31,296 nt of DNA from an uncultured Veillonella sp. Its GTDB lineage: Bacteria; Bacillota; Negativicutes; Veillonellales; Veillonellaceae. Below, piece after piece: positions 1-7,671 of this stretch. The notes under the pieces were generated by a model that was given only the letters and a program-made list of their open reading frames with translations, had not been told where the DNA came from and ran no database searches. Location: contig CAAEOZ010000196.1 in NCBI GenBank assembly GCA_900757715.1, positions 1 through 31,296 on the forward strand. The letters are read 5' to 3'. Numbering within the stretch: position 1 is the stretch's first letter; each line of letters starts with the position of its first letter. Both the position numbers and the translations under genes were made by a program.

Positions 1-10
1 TAAGGAGGTG
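1..10 (+). promoter_or_regulatory. Ribosome binding site of rpsT
   Basis: TAAGGAGGTG is a near-perfect anti-16S complement. It ends 6 nt before the TTG at 17, and so decides the start in favour of TTG over the GTG at 8, which lies inside the site. Confidence 0.85.
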
Positions 11-16
11 ACTCAA

Positions 17-277
17 TTGCCAAACATTAAATCCAGTATTAGAAGCGTAAAAACGGATGCTGAACGTCGTGCGAAAAACGCCGCTGTAAAATCTCAAATT
101 CGTACAGCAGCTCGTAAAACCGTTGAAGCTGTTCAAGCAGGCGCAGTAGAAGAAGCAAAACAAGCACTTGTTCATGCTACTAGCGTAATTGATAAAGCAG
201 CCTCCAAAGGTATACTTCATAAAAACACTGCAGCTCGCAAAAAATCTAACCTTGCAGCTAAAGTAAACGCTTTATAA
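17..277 (+). CDS. rpsT: 30S ribosomal protein S20
   Basis: Small basic protein of the 30S subunit that binds 16S rRNA. The product is rich in Lys, Arg and Ala and matches the S20 family throughout: it begins MPNIKSSIRSVKTD, has central helices with RTAARKTVE, and ends with the conserved HKNTAARKKSNLAAKVNAL-type tail. The start chosen is TTG at 17, giving 86 residues. An in-frame GTG at 8 would add three residues (M-T-Q) that S20 proteins lack, and it overlaps the Shine-Dalgarno itself. The very strong ribosome site TAAGGAGGTG at 1-10 is correctly spaced for the TTG. The gene is monocistronic as far as can be seen, followed directly by a terminator; its promoter lies outside the window. Confidence 0.96.
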   Translation: MPNIKSSIRSVKTDAERRAKNAAVKSQIRTAARKTVEAVQAGAVEEAKQALVHATSVIDKAASKGILHKNTAARKKSNLAAKVNAL

Positions 278-294
278 TTTTAAAAGCAAGCAAG

Positions 295-330
295 ACAGTC
301 TCTCGGGGATCCGTTGAGACTGTTTTTTTA
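295..330 (+). terminator. Rho-independent terminator of rpsT
   Basis: Perfect 8-bp stem ACAGTCTC (295-302) with GAGACTGT (316-323). A small internal CGG/CCG pairing lies in the loop, and a run of seven T follows. It sits 17 nt after the rpsT stop codon. Confidence 0.9.
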
Positions 331-419
331 TGGCCTTTTCTATTTAATCATAAAATATTTTTTCGTTTGTTATACAGATATATTATTACGCCCTATGGGC
401 AGATTAGAGGACTATTACT

Positions 420-706
420 ATGAGAACACTATTATTAATGCGTGGTGCTCCTGCTAGTGGTAAGTATTAGTCGATAGCAATGGTTTTATGACTAAATTCA
501 AAGGTCCTTATTATAATATGTGGAAATACAAACGAAATCGCATTCTAGAGCCATATCAAAAATTTGGTAAAATTCCATATGGAAACTGTAAAAATGAAGA
601 TGACACTAAATTTGCAGACTTCCTTGGTTCATTAGATTATGATGTAGTATGTAAATCTACCATACTTGATATTAAAGATATGATGGAAAATCAAGGCTTG
701 CTATAA
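420..706 (+). pseudogene. Remnant of an RNA-repair kinase/RNA-ligase protein, internally deleted
   Basis: Two pieces of what appears to have been one large gene. The 5' piece (ATG 420, stop 468-470) encodes MRTLLLMRGAPASGKY, an intact start and a P-loop (GAPASGK) of the polynucleotide-kinase/AAA_33 type, then stops. The 3' piece is in another frame, open from 464 to the TAA at 704-706. It encodes VLVDSNGFMTKFKGPYYNMWK and a C-terminal tail ending MMENQGLL. Its MTKFKG resembles nucleotidyltransferase motif V (KxK) of RNA ligases. The pieces abut at about 461-470, so nearly the whole middle is missing. Family knowledge: some bacterial RNA-repair proteins join a 5' kinase, a phosphatase and a ligase in one chain; that this is such a gene is inference. 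Alternative: the ATG at 488 heads a real 72-residue protein, but it has no Shine-Dalgarno and begins inside a conserved block. Confidence 0.72.
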
Positions 707-740
707 TTAAATAAACTCATCCTGTTTCAAGGATAAAAGC

Positions 741-797
741 AAAAGGGACTGCAACTAGAATGTGGTAAAACCACATTCTGTTACAGCCCCTTTTTAT
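741..797. terminator. Bidirectional terminator between the remnant and ade
   Basis: Long hairpin: inner stem AGAATGTGG (757-765) with CCACATTCT (771-779), outer arms GGGACTG-CAAC and GTTACAGCCCC, with A and T runs outside on both strands. It can end transcription from the remnant on the + strand and from the adenine deaminase operon on the - strand. Confidence 0.85.
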
Positions 798-821
798 ATT
801 AGCTTTTCATTAAACTTAACA

Positions 822-2495
822 CTAGAACTCCATCACACCTGTAGTAGTGATTCTAATTTCTGGAATTACAGTTAATGCAAGGAAACTCAAATTAATAAAA
901 GGATCTAGGCCTTTCGGCACGCCCATACCGTAAGCAATATCTTTCATCTTAGCCACTTTTGCATCTACTTCTTCGTGAGGTCGATTTGTGATTAAGCCCA
1001 TTATTTCAAGAGCTAGTTCCTCTACTACTTTGCCTTCACTAGCAATGACATATCCGCCGCCAATTTCGCGAATACGCTCAATAGCAACCATCATATCTGC
1101 ATCGTTGTCGCCAACAACAATCAGGTTATGTGAATCATGTGCAAAGGATGACGCAATAGCACCATTTTTTAAATTGAAGCCTTTCAAAATACCGACACCA
1201 TTTCTACCAGATGCTTTATACCGCTCGATACAAGTTATTTTATTGTACTCAGCATTTGGTTTAAACAATCCATTTTCAACAGGAACCTCTTCAACAGTTT
1301 TTTGTGTAACGATTTGTCCAGGCACGATATTAATAATCGCTTGCGGACCTTCAACAAAAATGTCTAATTTTTCCTTTGTGAAAGTACCTATATTAATCGT
1401 ATGAAGTAATTCAACTGGTACAATCTTCTCTTCTCTTACAAGAACGCGTTCAATCGGTTTTCCTTTATAAAACACCTCGTGAATATCTACACGTTGTTCA
1501 TCATTAAGGATTACAAGATTAGCACTATAGCCGGGCGCAATAGCGCCTAAATGTTTTAAACCGTAACATGATGCCGGATGAGTGGAGGCCATTTTATAAG
1601 CCTGGATTGGTGTCAGTCCCAGTTCAATAGAACGACGAATATTATAGCTGATATGGCCTTCTGAACGAATATCCTCAATATGTTTATCATCTGTACAGAA
1701 ACCATAACGTTCCGTATTCCCTTGCTCTTCTACAAGCCCTTTCACAATGGAGTCTAGATTATGAGCCGCACTGCCCTCACGAATCCATACATAGATCCCA
1801 TTTTTAACTTGCTCTTTTGCTTCTTCGTAGGAAATACATTCATGATTTGTAGTAATTCCTGCCAAACGATAACTTGCTACTTGCTCTGGTGAAAGTCCAA
1901 TAATATGTCCATCCATAATTGTATCTTTAAAATAATCTAACTTTTTCATCATGTAAGGATCACTATTGATAACACTATAACAGTCCATGACTTCACCTAA
2001 TCCTAAAATACGTGGATTAGCTTGTAGCTTATGTAACATATCGCCATCTAAAATAGCGCCATTATCTTCACCTGGTACAGCGGGCACACAGGATGGAGCC
2101 ATAACATATACATCACCTTGAGCCGATGCAGTTTCATTGATCATGTACTCAACACCTGCAATACCTGCAACATTGCCTGCTTCATGAGGATCTACTATAA
2201 AGCCTAAAGTCCCTACTTGAGATGCTTCAAAGACTAATTCCTTAGGATTTACTAATGTAGACTCTAAATGTAGATGACTGTCGATAAAGCCAGGTACTAT
2301 ATATTTACCGCTATAATCATATTCTGTTTCACCACTATAAGTACCAACACCTATAATCGTATCATTATGAACGGCAATATCTGCTTTCACCCATTCATCG
2401 GTGAATACATTTAAAACAGATGCCCCCTTCAATACGACAGAAGCCTTGTCCAGCCCCTGTGCCTGTCGAGAAATTTTTGCATTAAATTGTATCAT
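822..2495 (-). CDS. ade: Adenine deaminase
   Basis: Hydrolyses adenine to hypoxanthine and ammonia in purine salvage; cytosolic metalloenzyme of the amidohydrolase superfamily. The 557 residues match the Ade family in length and plan. A beta-sandwich N-terminus leads into the metal motif DSHLHLEST (about 72-80; His74 and His76), then VDPHEAGNVAG (about 101-111), then NHECISYEEA further on. The family-specific C-terminal domain includes SFAHDSHNLIVVGDND and a Gly-rich IREIGGGYVIA segment. It lies 13 nt downstream of an NCS2 purine permease, so the two form an uptake-and-deaminate operon. A good Shine-Dalgarno (AGGAGGAT) precedes the ATG. The gene ends at a strong bidirectional hairpin. Identification is firm; adenine as substrate is from family knowledge. 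Confidence 0.94.
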   Translation of the reverse strand: MIQFNAKISRQAQGLDKASVVLKGASVLNVFTDEWVKADIAVHNDTIIGVGTYSGETEYDYSGKYIVPGFIDSHLHLESTLVNPKELVFEASQVGTLGFIVDPHEAGNVAGIAGVEYMINETASAQGDVYVMAPSCVPAVPGEDNGAILDGDMLHKLQANPRILGLGEVMDCYSVINSDPYMMKKLDYFKDTIMDGHIIGLSPEQVASYRLAGITTNHECISYEEAKEQVKNGIYVWIREGSAAHNLDSIVKGLVEEQGNTERYGFCTDDKHIEDIRSEGHISYNIRRSIELGLTPIQAYKMASTHPASCYGLKHLGAIAPGYSANLVILNDEQRVDIHEVFYKGKPIERVLVREEKIVPVELLHTINIGTFTKEKLDIFVEGPQAIINIVPGQIVTQKTVEEVPVENGLFKPNAEYNKITCIERYKASGRNGVGILKGFNLKNGAIASSFAHDSHNLIVVGDNDADMMVAIERIREIGGGYVIASEGKVVEELALEIMGLITNRPHEEVDAKVAKMKDIAYGMGVPKGLDPFINLSFLALTVIPEIRITTTGVMEF

Positions 2496-2508
2496 ATAAG
2501 GATCCTCC

Positions 2509-3822
2509 TTACATAAAGATTTCTTTCAAAATGAAAATGAGCGCCAAGAAATACATGACACCAGAAACATCTCGATATTTCCCAGTCAGAACCTTAATTA
2601 ATACATAACTGATGAGACCCCATTCAATACCTACACCTATGGAATAAGCAAAAGGCATCATAATTATAGTTAAGAATGCTGGTAATCCTTCAGAAATATC
2701 ACCGAAGTTTATATCTTTAACAGAGGCCATCATAAATAGACCTACTACGATAAGTACCGGAGCAGTAGCCGCTACAGGAATAACCATGAGTAACGGCGCT
2801 AAAAATAAGGATGCTATAAAGAGTCCTGCAATGGTTAAAGCGGTCAAGCCTGTACGGCCGCCCTCTGCGATACCCGCTGCCGATTCAACAGCCACGATAT
2901 GAGGAGATGTACCTAGTGCACTACCAATGATAGTGCCTAATGCAGATACTTTCATACAAGAGCTTTGTACACCCAACTGTTTATCTTGAGGCACCTCAGC
3001 TTGATTCGTAAGACCAATCAATACGCCAACTACATTAAATAAATTAACGAACAAGAACGTAAAGGCCACAAATACCATATCTACAGATAAAAGTTCGCTC
3101 ATATCATAATGAAACCAAATCGGTGCCAACGATGGTGGCATAGAAAATATCGTCGACGGCAACTTTGTAATCCCACAGAAGAACCCAACAACCGCAGCAA
3201 TGATAACGGCTAAAAATATTCCGCCTTTTACATTGCGCCCCGTAAAAACGGCAATTAATATGATTCCCAAAATGGATATCAAGCTAGATGGCGCCTGTAA
3301 GTCCCCAATGCTCACAATAGTAGCAGGATTGCTGACGATAAGCCCAGCACTACTAAGACCAATAAGAGCGATAAACAAGCCGATGCCCGCTGTTACAGCC
3401 AATTTAATCGTATGCGGTATGGCATTAAACAGATATTCTTTTAACGGTGTAACTGCGATTAGTAAAAATGCTAAACCTGCGATTAATTGAGCCGTTAACG
3501 CAAAGGCAAAGCTATGTCCCATTTGGACCACAATAGTGTAAGCAAAAAATGCATTGATACCCATACCAGATAAGCCGGCGAATGGCATATTGCTATATAA
3601 AGCTAGCAATAATGTCATAATAATAGCACTAACAGCCGTTGCCGTGAATACGGCGCCTACATCCATACCGGCAGCGCCAAGAATAGCAGGATTTACAGCT
3701 AATACATAAGAAACGCAAAGAAATGTAGTGGCCCCCGCAAATAACTCTCTCGATACGGATGAGCCCCGTTCTGAAATCTTGAATACTTTGTCCCATACAC
3801 TACCTTGTACTTGTTCTCTCAT
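2509..3822 (-). CDS. NCS2-family purine permease (adenine/hypoxanthine/guanine type)
   Basis: Membrane proton symporter for nucleobases, of the AzgA-like branch (AdeP/AdeQ, GhxP, PbuG and PbuO relatives). The 437 residues start with MREQVQGSVWDKVFKISERGSS, continue with ELFAGATTFLCVSYVLAVNPAIL and a conserved GMGINAFFAYT segment, and contain about a dozen hydrophobic membrane stretches. The later motif GTSPHIVAVESAAGIAEGGRTG is diagnostic of the branch. It is the first gene of the operon with adenine deaminase, which suggests adenine as cargo; that is inference, since hypoxanthine and guanine carriers look alike. A clear AGGAGG Shine-Dalgarno precedes the ATG. An inverted repeat at 3868-3893 lies in the leader or promoter region. 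Confidence 0.9.
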   Translation of the reverse strand: MREQVQGSVWDKVFKISERGSSVSRELFAGATTFLCVSYVLAVNPAILGAAGMDVGAVFTATAVSAIIMTLLLALYSNMPFAGLSGMGINAFFAYTIVVQMGHSFAFALTAQLIAGLAFLLIAVTPLKEYLFNAIPHTIKLAVTAGIGLFIALIGLSSAGLIVSNPATIVSIGDLQAPSSLISILGIILIAVFTGRNVKGGIFLAVIIAAVVGFFCGITKLPSTIFSMPPSLAPIWFHYDMSELLSVDMVFVAFTFLFVNLFNVVGVLIGLTNQAEVPQDKQLGVQSSCMKVSALGTIIGSALGTSPHIVAVESAAGIAEGGRTGLTALTIAGLFIASLFLAPLLMVIPVAATAPVLIVVGLFMMASVKDINFGDISEGLPAFLTIIMMPFAYSIGVGIEWGLISYVLIKVLTGKYRDVSGVMYFLALIFILKEIFM

Positions 3823-3867
3823 AATGATTCCTCCTCTCGTACTTACGATTATGGGTGTATTCTTTTA

Positions 3868-3893
3868 TACTTATATATTTCCACATATAAGTA
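3868..3893. repeat. Inverted repeat upstream of the purine permease operon
   Basis: Perfect 9-bp arms TACTTATAT (3868-3876) and ATATAAGTA (3885-3893) with an 8-nt spacer. It lies 46 nt before the permease ATG. Position and symmetry suggest an operator for a dimeric regulator. It is not the purine riboswitch, whose conserved loops are absent. The regulator is unknown. Confidence 0.45.
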
Positions 3894-3921
3894 AGAATTT
3901 CCTGTTTTTTATTAAAATCTA

Positions 3922-3985
3922 CTCTATAAAAAAATACCGCAGTATGTATTTAACTCAATTAAAGTAAATATATACTGCGGTATTT
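3922..3985 (-). terminator. Terminator downstream of deoB
   Basis: Perfect 14-bp stem AAATACCGCAGTAT (3932-3945) with ATACTGCGGTATTT (3972-3985), extended inward by further A/T pairs. Read on the - strand it is followed by a T run (complement of the A run before 3934). It separates deoB from the purine permease operon. Confidence 0.85.
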
Positions 3986-4055
3986 CGCATATGTAATTAT
4001 TTATAAAATCAATAATGTAAAGCTATTCAACTCTACATAAATATAAAATCTAGAT

Positions 4056-5228
4056 CTATCCCTTCAGAGAATCTAAAAATGAAGTCCCAATCCCCCATTG
4101 TCTCAATCCAAAGTTTTGCAATATGGTTTCCCCTATATCTGCAAAACTATGTCTATCACCCAAAGCTACTGAATGACTCATACTTGGACTATAAGCTAGC
4201 AAAGGCACCATTTCTCTCGTATGATCTGTACCTTTCCAAGTCGGATCATTCCCATGATCTGCGGTGATGAGAAGTAAATCGTCATCTTTAAGCAAGTCCA
4301 ACAAACCACCTAATTGGTAATCAAAGTCTTCAATAGCACGCTTATATCCTTCTACATTACGCCGATGACCGTACAGACTATCAAATTCAACAAGGTTGAC
4401 CATCATGAACCCCCGTGCAAAGCTTTGGCCCAATAGATAAGGAACTACGTTCATACCATGCGCGTTAGACTTTGTCGGATATGATGCATCCCAGCCAACA
4501 TGAGCATAAATATCGCCGATTTTGCCAACTGCCACTGTCGAAATGTTTGCGTCTTGTAACTCTTGTTGCACCATTTTCTTTTCAGGCATGCGACTATAGT
4601 CATGACGATTTGAAGTACGTACAAAATGCCCTGGTGTACCAACAAAAGGCCGAGCTATGATGCGCCCCACATAATAATCACCGACACATACCTTATCGCG
4701 TGTAATTTGACACATGCGATACAACTCTTCTAAAGGAATGATATCCTCATGAGCAGCAATTTGAAAAACAGAATCCGCCGATGTATAAACGATTGGCTTA
4801 CCTGTTCTTATATGTTCTTCTCCGAGGCGTTCAATAATTTCTGTTCCAGAGGCTACCTCATTACCAAGAAATCCATATCCCGTTTCTTTTGTGAAAGTAT
4901 CCATCAGTTCCTTCGGAAATCCTTCATAAAATGTCGGAAATGGTACCGTTACAGGATGCCCCATCATCTCCCAATGACCACTTGTCGTATCTTTGCCGGA
5001 ACTCGTTTCAGCCATACGACCATAAGCACCAATAACAGGCTCATCAAACGCTGAAATATCGGCAATATTAGCTAAACCTATGGATTTTAAATTTGGACAG
5101 CGAATAGGTCCTGCTACAGCTTCGATATGTCCTAATGTATTCGAACCTTCATCGCCGAATTTAATCGCATCGGCTGCATGCCCTATACCGACACTATCCA
5201 TTACTAGTAGAATAATTCGATTATACAT
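4056..5228 (-). CDS. deoB: Phosphopentomutase
   Basis: Interconverts (deoxy)ribose 1-phosphate and 5-phosphate, linking nucleoside phosphorolysis to the pentose phosphate pathway; cytosolic, Mn-dependent, alkaline-phosphatase superfamily. The 390 residues are the family's usual length. Visible motifs: MDSVGIGHAADA at residues 10-21 (metal Asp11), the phospho-acceptor region SGKDTTSGHWEMMG at about 77-90, the family-specific middle domain, and the C-terminal metal motif ITADHGNDPTWKGTDHTREMVP. A GGAG Shine-Dalgarno stands 6 nt before the ATG. The 130-nt gap to the upstream NUDIX gene could hold its own promoter. In context it belongs to nucleoside salvage along with ade and the purine permease. 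Confidence 0.96.
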   Translation of the reverse strand: MYNRIILLVMDSVGIGHAADAIKFGDEGSNTLGHIEAVAGPIRCPNLKSIGLANIADISAFDEPVIGAYGRMAETSSGKDTTSGHWEMMGHPVTVPFPTFYEGFPKELMDTFTKETGYGFLGNEVASGTEIIERLGEEHIRTGKPIVYTSADSVFQIAAHEDIIPLEELYRMCQITRDKVCVGDYYVGRIIARPFVGTPGHFVRTSNRHDYSRMPEKKMVQQELQDANISTVAVGKIGDIYAHVGWDASYPTKSNAHGMNVVPYLLGQSFARGFMMVNLVEFDSLYGHRRNVEGYKRAIEDFDYQLGGLLDLLKDDDLLLITADHGNDPTWKGTDHTREMVPLLAYSPSMSHSVALGDRHSFADIGETILQNFGLRQWGIGTSFLDSLKG

Positions 5229-5281
5229 ATGTACTCCTAAATCTATATGAGATTAGTTACTCATATAATGTAAAAATACTT

Positions 5282-5295
5282 TGTAACATATTACA
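5282..5295. repeat. Short inverted repeat upstream of deoB
   Basis: TGTAA and TTACA arms (5282-5286, 5291-5295) around a 4-nt spacer, in the AT-rich 130-nt gap before deoB. Possible small operator. In DNA this AT-rich such short repeats can arise by chance. Confidence 0.25.
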
Positions 5296-5358
5296 GTTAA
5301 AATCATCAATATGAATTAATAAAATGCATAATATATTGAGAGATAAAATTTCTAAAAC

Positions 5359-5892
5359 TTACTTAAGATATGGCATAGCAAGCATAAGGGCCGCCAAAGA
5401 TTTGCTATCCTTAATAGTCTCATTCTTGATAGCCTCCAATAGTTCCGGTAAAGTATAGTATTCTAACTCTACATATTCATCAGGATCCCAATTAGTTTCC
5501 CCCATGGTAAGCTCCTTAGCAAGATATAAATGTAATACTTCATTACAGAAACCAGGACTCGTAGCAATAGTCCCTAGTGAGATCCATTGAGCTGCACGAT
5601 AGCCTGTTTCCTCAGCAAGCTCCCGTTTAGCACAAACAATGGGTTCTTCATTTGGATCTAGTTTTCCTGCAGGTACCTCCAGTAATGGCTGCTGCAAAGC
5701 ATATCTAAATTGACGTTCCATAACGATCTTATTATCCTCTGTTACCGCCACAATAGCGGTAGCTCCAGGATGATGCACCACTTCACGCCATGCATCTTTG
5801 CCATTTACATCGGCAATATCATAGGTAACTTGAATCAATTTACCATCAAATTTCACTTCACTAGACTTCTGTATTTCCTTACTAATTGCCAT
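5359..5892 (-). CDS. nudF: NUDIX hydrolase, ADP-ribose pyrophosphatase type
   Basis: Cytosolic hydrolase that cleaves nucleoside diphosphate sugars, typically ADP-ribose to AMP and ribose 5-phosphate. The 177 residues carry a perfect Nudix box GX5EX7REUXEEXGU at residues 76-98, with Gly76, Glu82, Arg90-Glu91 and Glu94-Glu95 all present. A proline-rich LLEVPAGKLDPNEEP stretch, typical of the ADP-ribose branch, leads into it. An N-terminal beta domain with KFDGKLIQVTYD, seen in NudF-type dimers, precedes the core. It starts 8 nt after the methyltransferase stop and is probably cotranscribed with it. Nudix class is certain; the exact substrate is inferred from similarity to the YqkG/NudF group. 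Confidence 0.88.
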   Translation of the reverse strand: MAISKEIQKSSEVKFDGKLIQVTYDIADVNGKDAWREVVHHPGATAIVAVTEDNKIVMERQFRYALQQPLLEVPAGKLDPNEEPIVCAKRELAEETGYRAAQWISLGTIATSPGFCNEVLHLYLAKELTMGETNWDPDEYVELEYYTLPELLEAIKNETIKDSKSLAALMLAMPYLK

Positions 5893-5900
5893 ATATACCT

Positions 5901-7526
5901 CTAATCTTTTATTTTATGTAAAAACCCGAGCCTTCTTATACGTTGTAAAATTTCCTCTAAGTACACTTTATTAGGAACAATAAAATCAATATTATCCCGC
6001 GTATGACGCTGAACTGTAATATTGTCATCCATAATAGCAAGAATCTTTTCTCTTGTTGTAGGCTCCACCATTTGCTTTATTACAAAAAGAAATCCATTAT
6101 CTATATCTTGTTGTACTTTATTATACATGTCGCCTATACCAATATAGGAGCTGCCCTCCTTTTCTACTATAGTAGAAATAAAATCTATAAAACGTTGAGG
6201 TATATACACCTTATTATCTTCAAAAGCAACTCTTTCATATGGTTCGGCATACATATCAAGATTATCTACAATGATTAAATATAGTAAACGAGAATAAACT
6301 CTGTCCATTTCTATAGTATAACCAGGTAGCTTTCTATGTATATGATCTACTATATCCTGAACAGTAAATATATCACCCCGATCCATAACCTCTTTAATAG
6401 CAATATGGATACTATCCGTCATATTGGAAGGAATACCTGTATTAACAACGCTGCAATAATATAATTTTGATAATACATCTATACTAACTCGTTCATTGCG
6501 AACAATCTTTTTACTATGTTTCTCTTTCGTTAATAGGGACATTCTAAACTGCGTATCATAAATGTAATCATAATATTGCTCTTTTGCAATATAATCATCA
6601 TTTGCCAATTGAGCTATATTATCGTGAATATCCTCTGGTAGCCAACTTATAAAAGATCGTGAAAGAAATACATCCCCAATATATACACAACCTTGATCAT
6701 TGGCACGTTTTATAAATTCATGTATATATACAGGATCATTAAAAGGCTCTAAATATTCATGAGCCACATAATAATCGTTAGAGCTTAACACATTTTGGAT
6801 GTTATCAATTTTATAGCTCGCTTTTTGACTTATCCGATTATCCATCCCCATCGTATCCGCTACGAGCTTCAATATATTCTTCGTATATAAAGTCCGTTCC
6901 ATCAATGGTAGCTCCAACTCTTTTTGCTCTGCATATTGCATGATTTCTCGATACTGCTCTAATCGTTTCCATCCAGGATACGTATTATACGATACATAAG
7001 CTATACCGTTGTCGGATAAATTCTTATTGCAGATAGATAGAATTTTATCTTTTACCACATCTGGAACCCAGGACCAAATACCATGTACAATAATATAGTC
7101 AAAAGTGCCGAACAATTCATCAATATCTAGAATATCCTTCTCTATCAAATGTATATTGGTAAGTCCCATCGACGTAATCAGTTCATTTCCCATCTTAATC
7201 TGGGAAGATGATAAATCGATGCCCGTAAAAGACGCTTCAGGATAATATAAAGCTTGAGAAATAATGTTCCCACCAAAAGAACATCCAAGCTCAAGGACAC
7301 GAGCCTTTTTTAAAGGCACTGGATTTAATCCAAATAACAAAGCTCGTGCCGCTAAAGTGTTTAACGAGGTCGCCCCAAAGGGTTGAGAGATATATACTAC
7401 ATCTTCATAACTCTTTTTAAGTACCTTGTTCTCATCCAATACATGCATAGTATTTTGTGTAGTCTCAATATCATTCCCCATAACTGATGTACCTACGTTC
7501 TTTTTTTGTTTAGACTCCTGTTTCAT
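5901..7526 (-). CDS. SAM-dependent methyltransferase with a methyltransferase regulatory domain
   Basis: Probable class I S-adenosylmethionine methyltransferase of 541 residues. The SAM-binding motif I is VLELGCSFGGNI at about 77-88, with an acidic FTGIDLSSSQ strand after it and IIVHGIWSWVPD as the motif IV-like segment. At about residues 225-310 the stretch YYVAHEYLEPFNDPVYIHEF matches the regulatory domain found after the catalytic domain in this family (often annotated as protein-lysine methyltransferase-like). The last 200 residues are winged-helix-like and unassigned. The substrate cannot be read from the sequence. It has its own promoter (7553-7581) and probably heads the transcript with the NUDIX gene. 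GGGAGG is the Shine-Dalgarno. Confidence 0.82.
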   Translation of the reverse strand: MKQESKQKKNVGTSVMGNDIETTQNTMHVLDENKVLKKSYEDVVYISQPFGATSLNTLAARALLFGLNPVPLKKARVLELGCSFGGNIISQALYYPEASFTGIDLSSSQIKMGNELITSMGLTNIHLIEKDILDIDELFGTFDYIIVHGIWSWVPDVVKDKILSICNKNLSDNGIAYVSYNTYPGWKRLEQYREIMQYAEQKELELPLMERTLYTKNILKLVADTMGMDNRISQKASYKIDNIQNVLSSNDYYVAHEYLEPFNDPVYIHEFIKRANDQGCVYIGDVFLSRSFISWLPEDIHDNIAQLANDDYIAKEQYYDYIYDTQFRMSLLTKEKHSKKIVRNERVSIDVLSKLYYCSVVNTGIPSNMTDSIHIAIKEVMDRGDIFTVQDIVDHIHRKLPGYTIEMDRVYSRLLYLIIVDNLDMYAEPYERVAFEDNKVYIPQRFIDFISTIVEKEGSSYIGIGDMYNKVQQDIDNGFLFVIKQMVEPTTREKILAIMDDNITVQRHTRDNIDFIVPNKVYLEEILQRIRRLGFLHKIKD

Positions 7527-7552
7527 AAAGCCTCCCGAATTTTCTACTAACT

Positions 7553-7581
7553 ATAATAATTATTATATAGTATTATGTAAA
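7553..7581 (-). promoter_or_regulatory. Predicted sigma-70 promoter of the methyltransferase gene
   Basis: On the - strand: -35 TTTACA (7581-7576), 17-nt spacer, -10 TATTAT (7558-7553). It lies 27 nt before the ATG, so the leader would be short. The AT-rich spacer offers other -10-like hexamers, so the exact -10 is uncertain. Confidence 0.5.
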
Positions 7582-7613
7582 AGAATTATAGCTGAAGAGA
7601 TTAATTAACGCAC

Positions 7614-7644
7614 AAAAACCGCCCAACAAAGTTGAGCGGTTTTT
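7614..7644. terminator. Terminator downstream of dut
   Basis: Stem AAAAACCGC-C-CAAC (7614-7627) with GTTG-A-GCGGTTTTT (7631-7644), one mismatch, AAA loop. A and T runs at its two ends let it act on either strand. It closes the pnp-dut transcript before the methyltransferase promoter. Confidence 0.88.
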
Positions 7645-7671
7645 ACTAATTTATACAAAACCATATATTAT

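Noticed and set aside
8..16. GTG start for rpsT
   Set aside because: It lies inside the ribosome site, and the extra residues are foreign to S20.
488..706. Free-standing 72-residue gene
   Set aside because: No Shine-Dalgarno before the ATG, and the conserved-looking frame continues upstream (VLVDSNGF) to a stop at 461-463. It reads better as the tail of a broken larger gene.
3823..3930. Purine riboswitch upstream of the NCS2 permease
   Set aside because: The conserved core elements of the purine aptamer were looked for on the - strand and are not there; only an inverted repeat is present.
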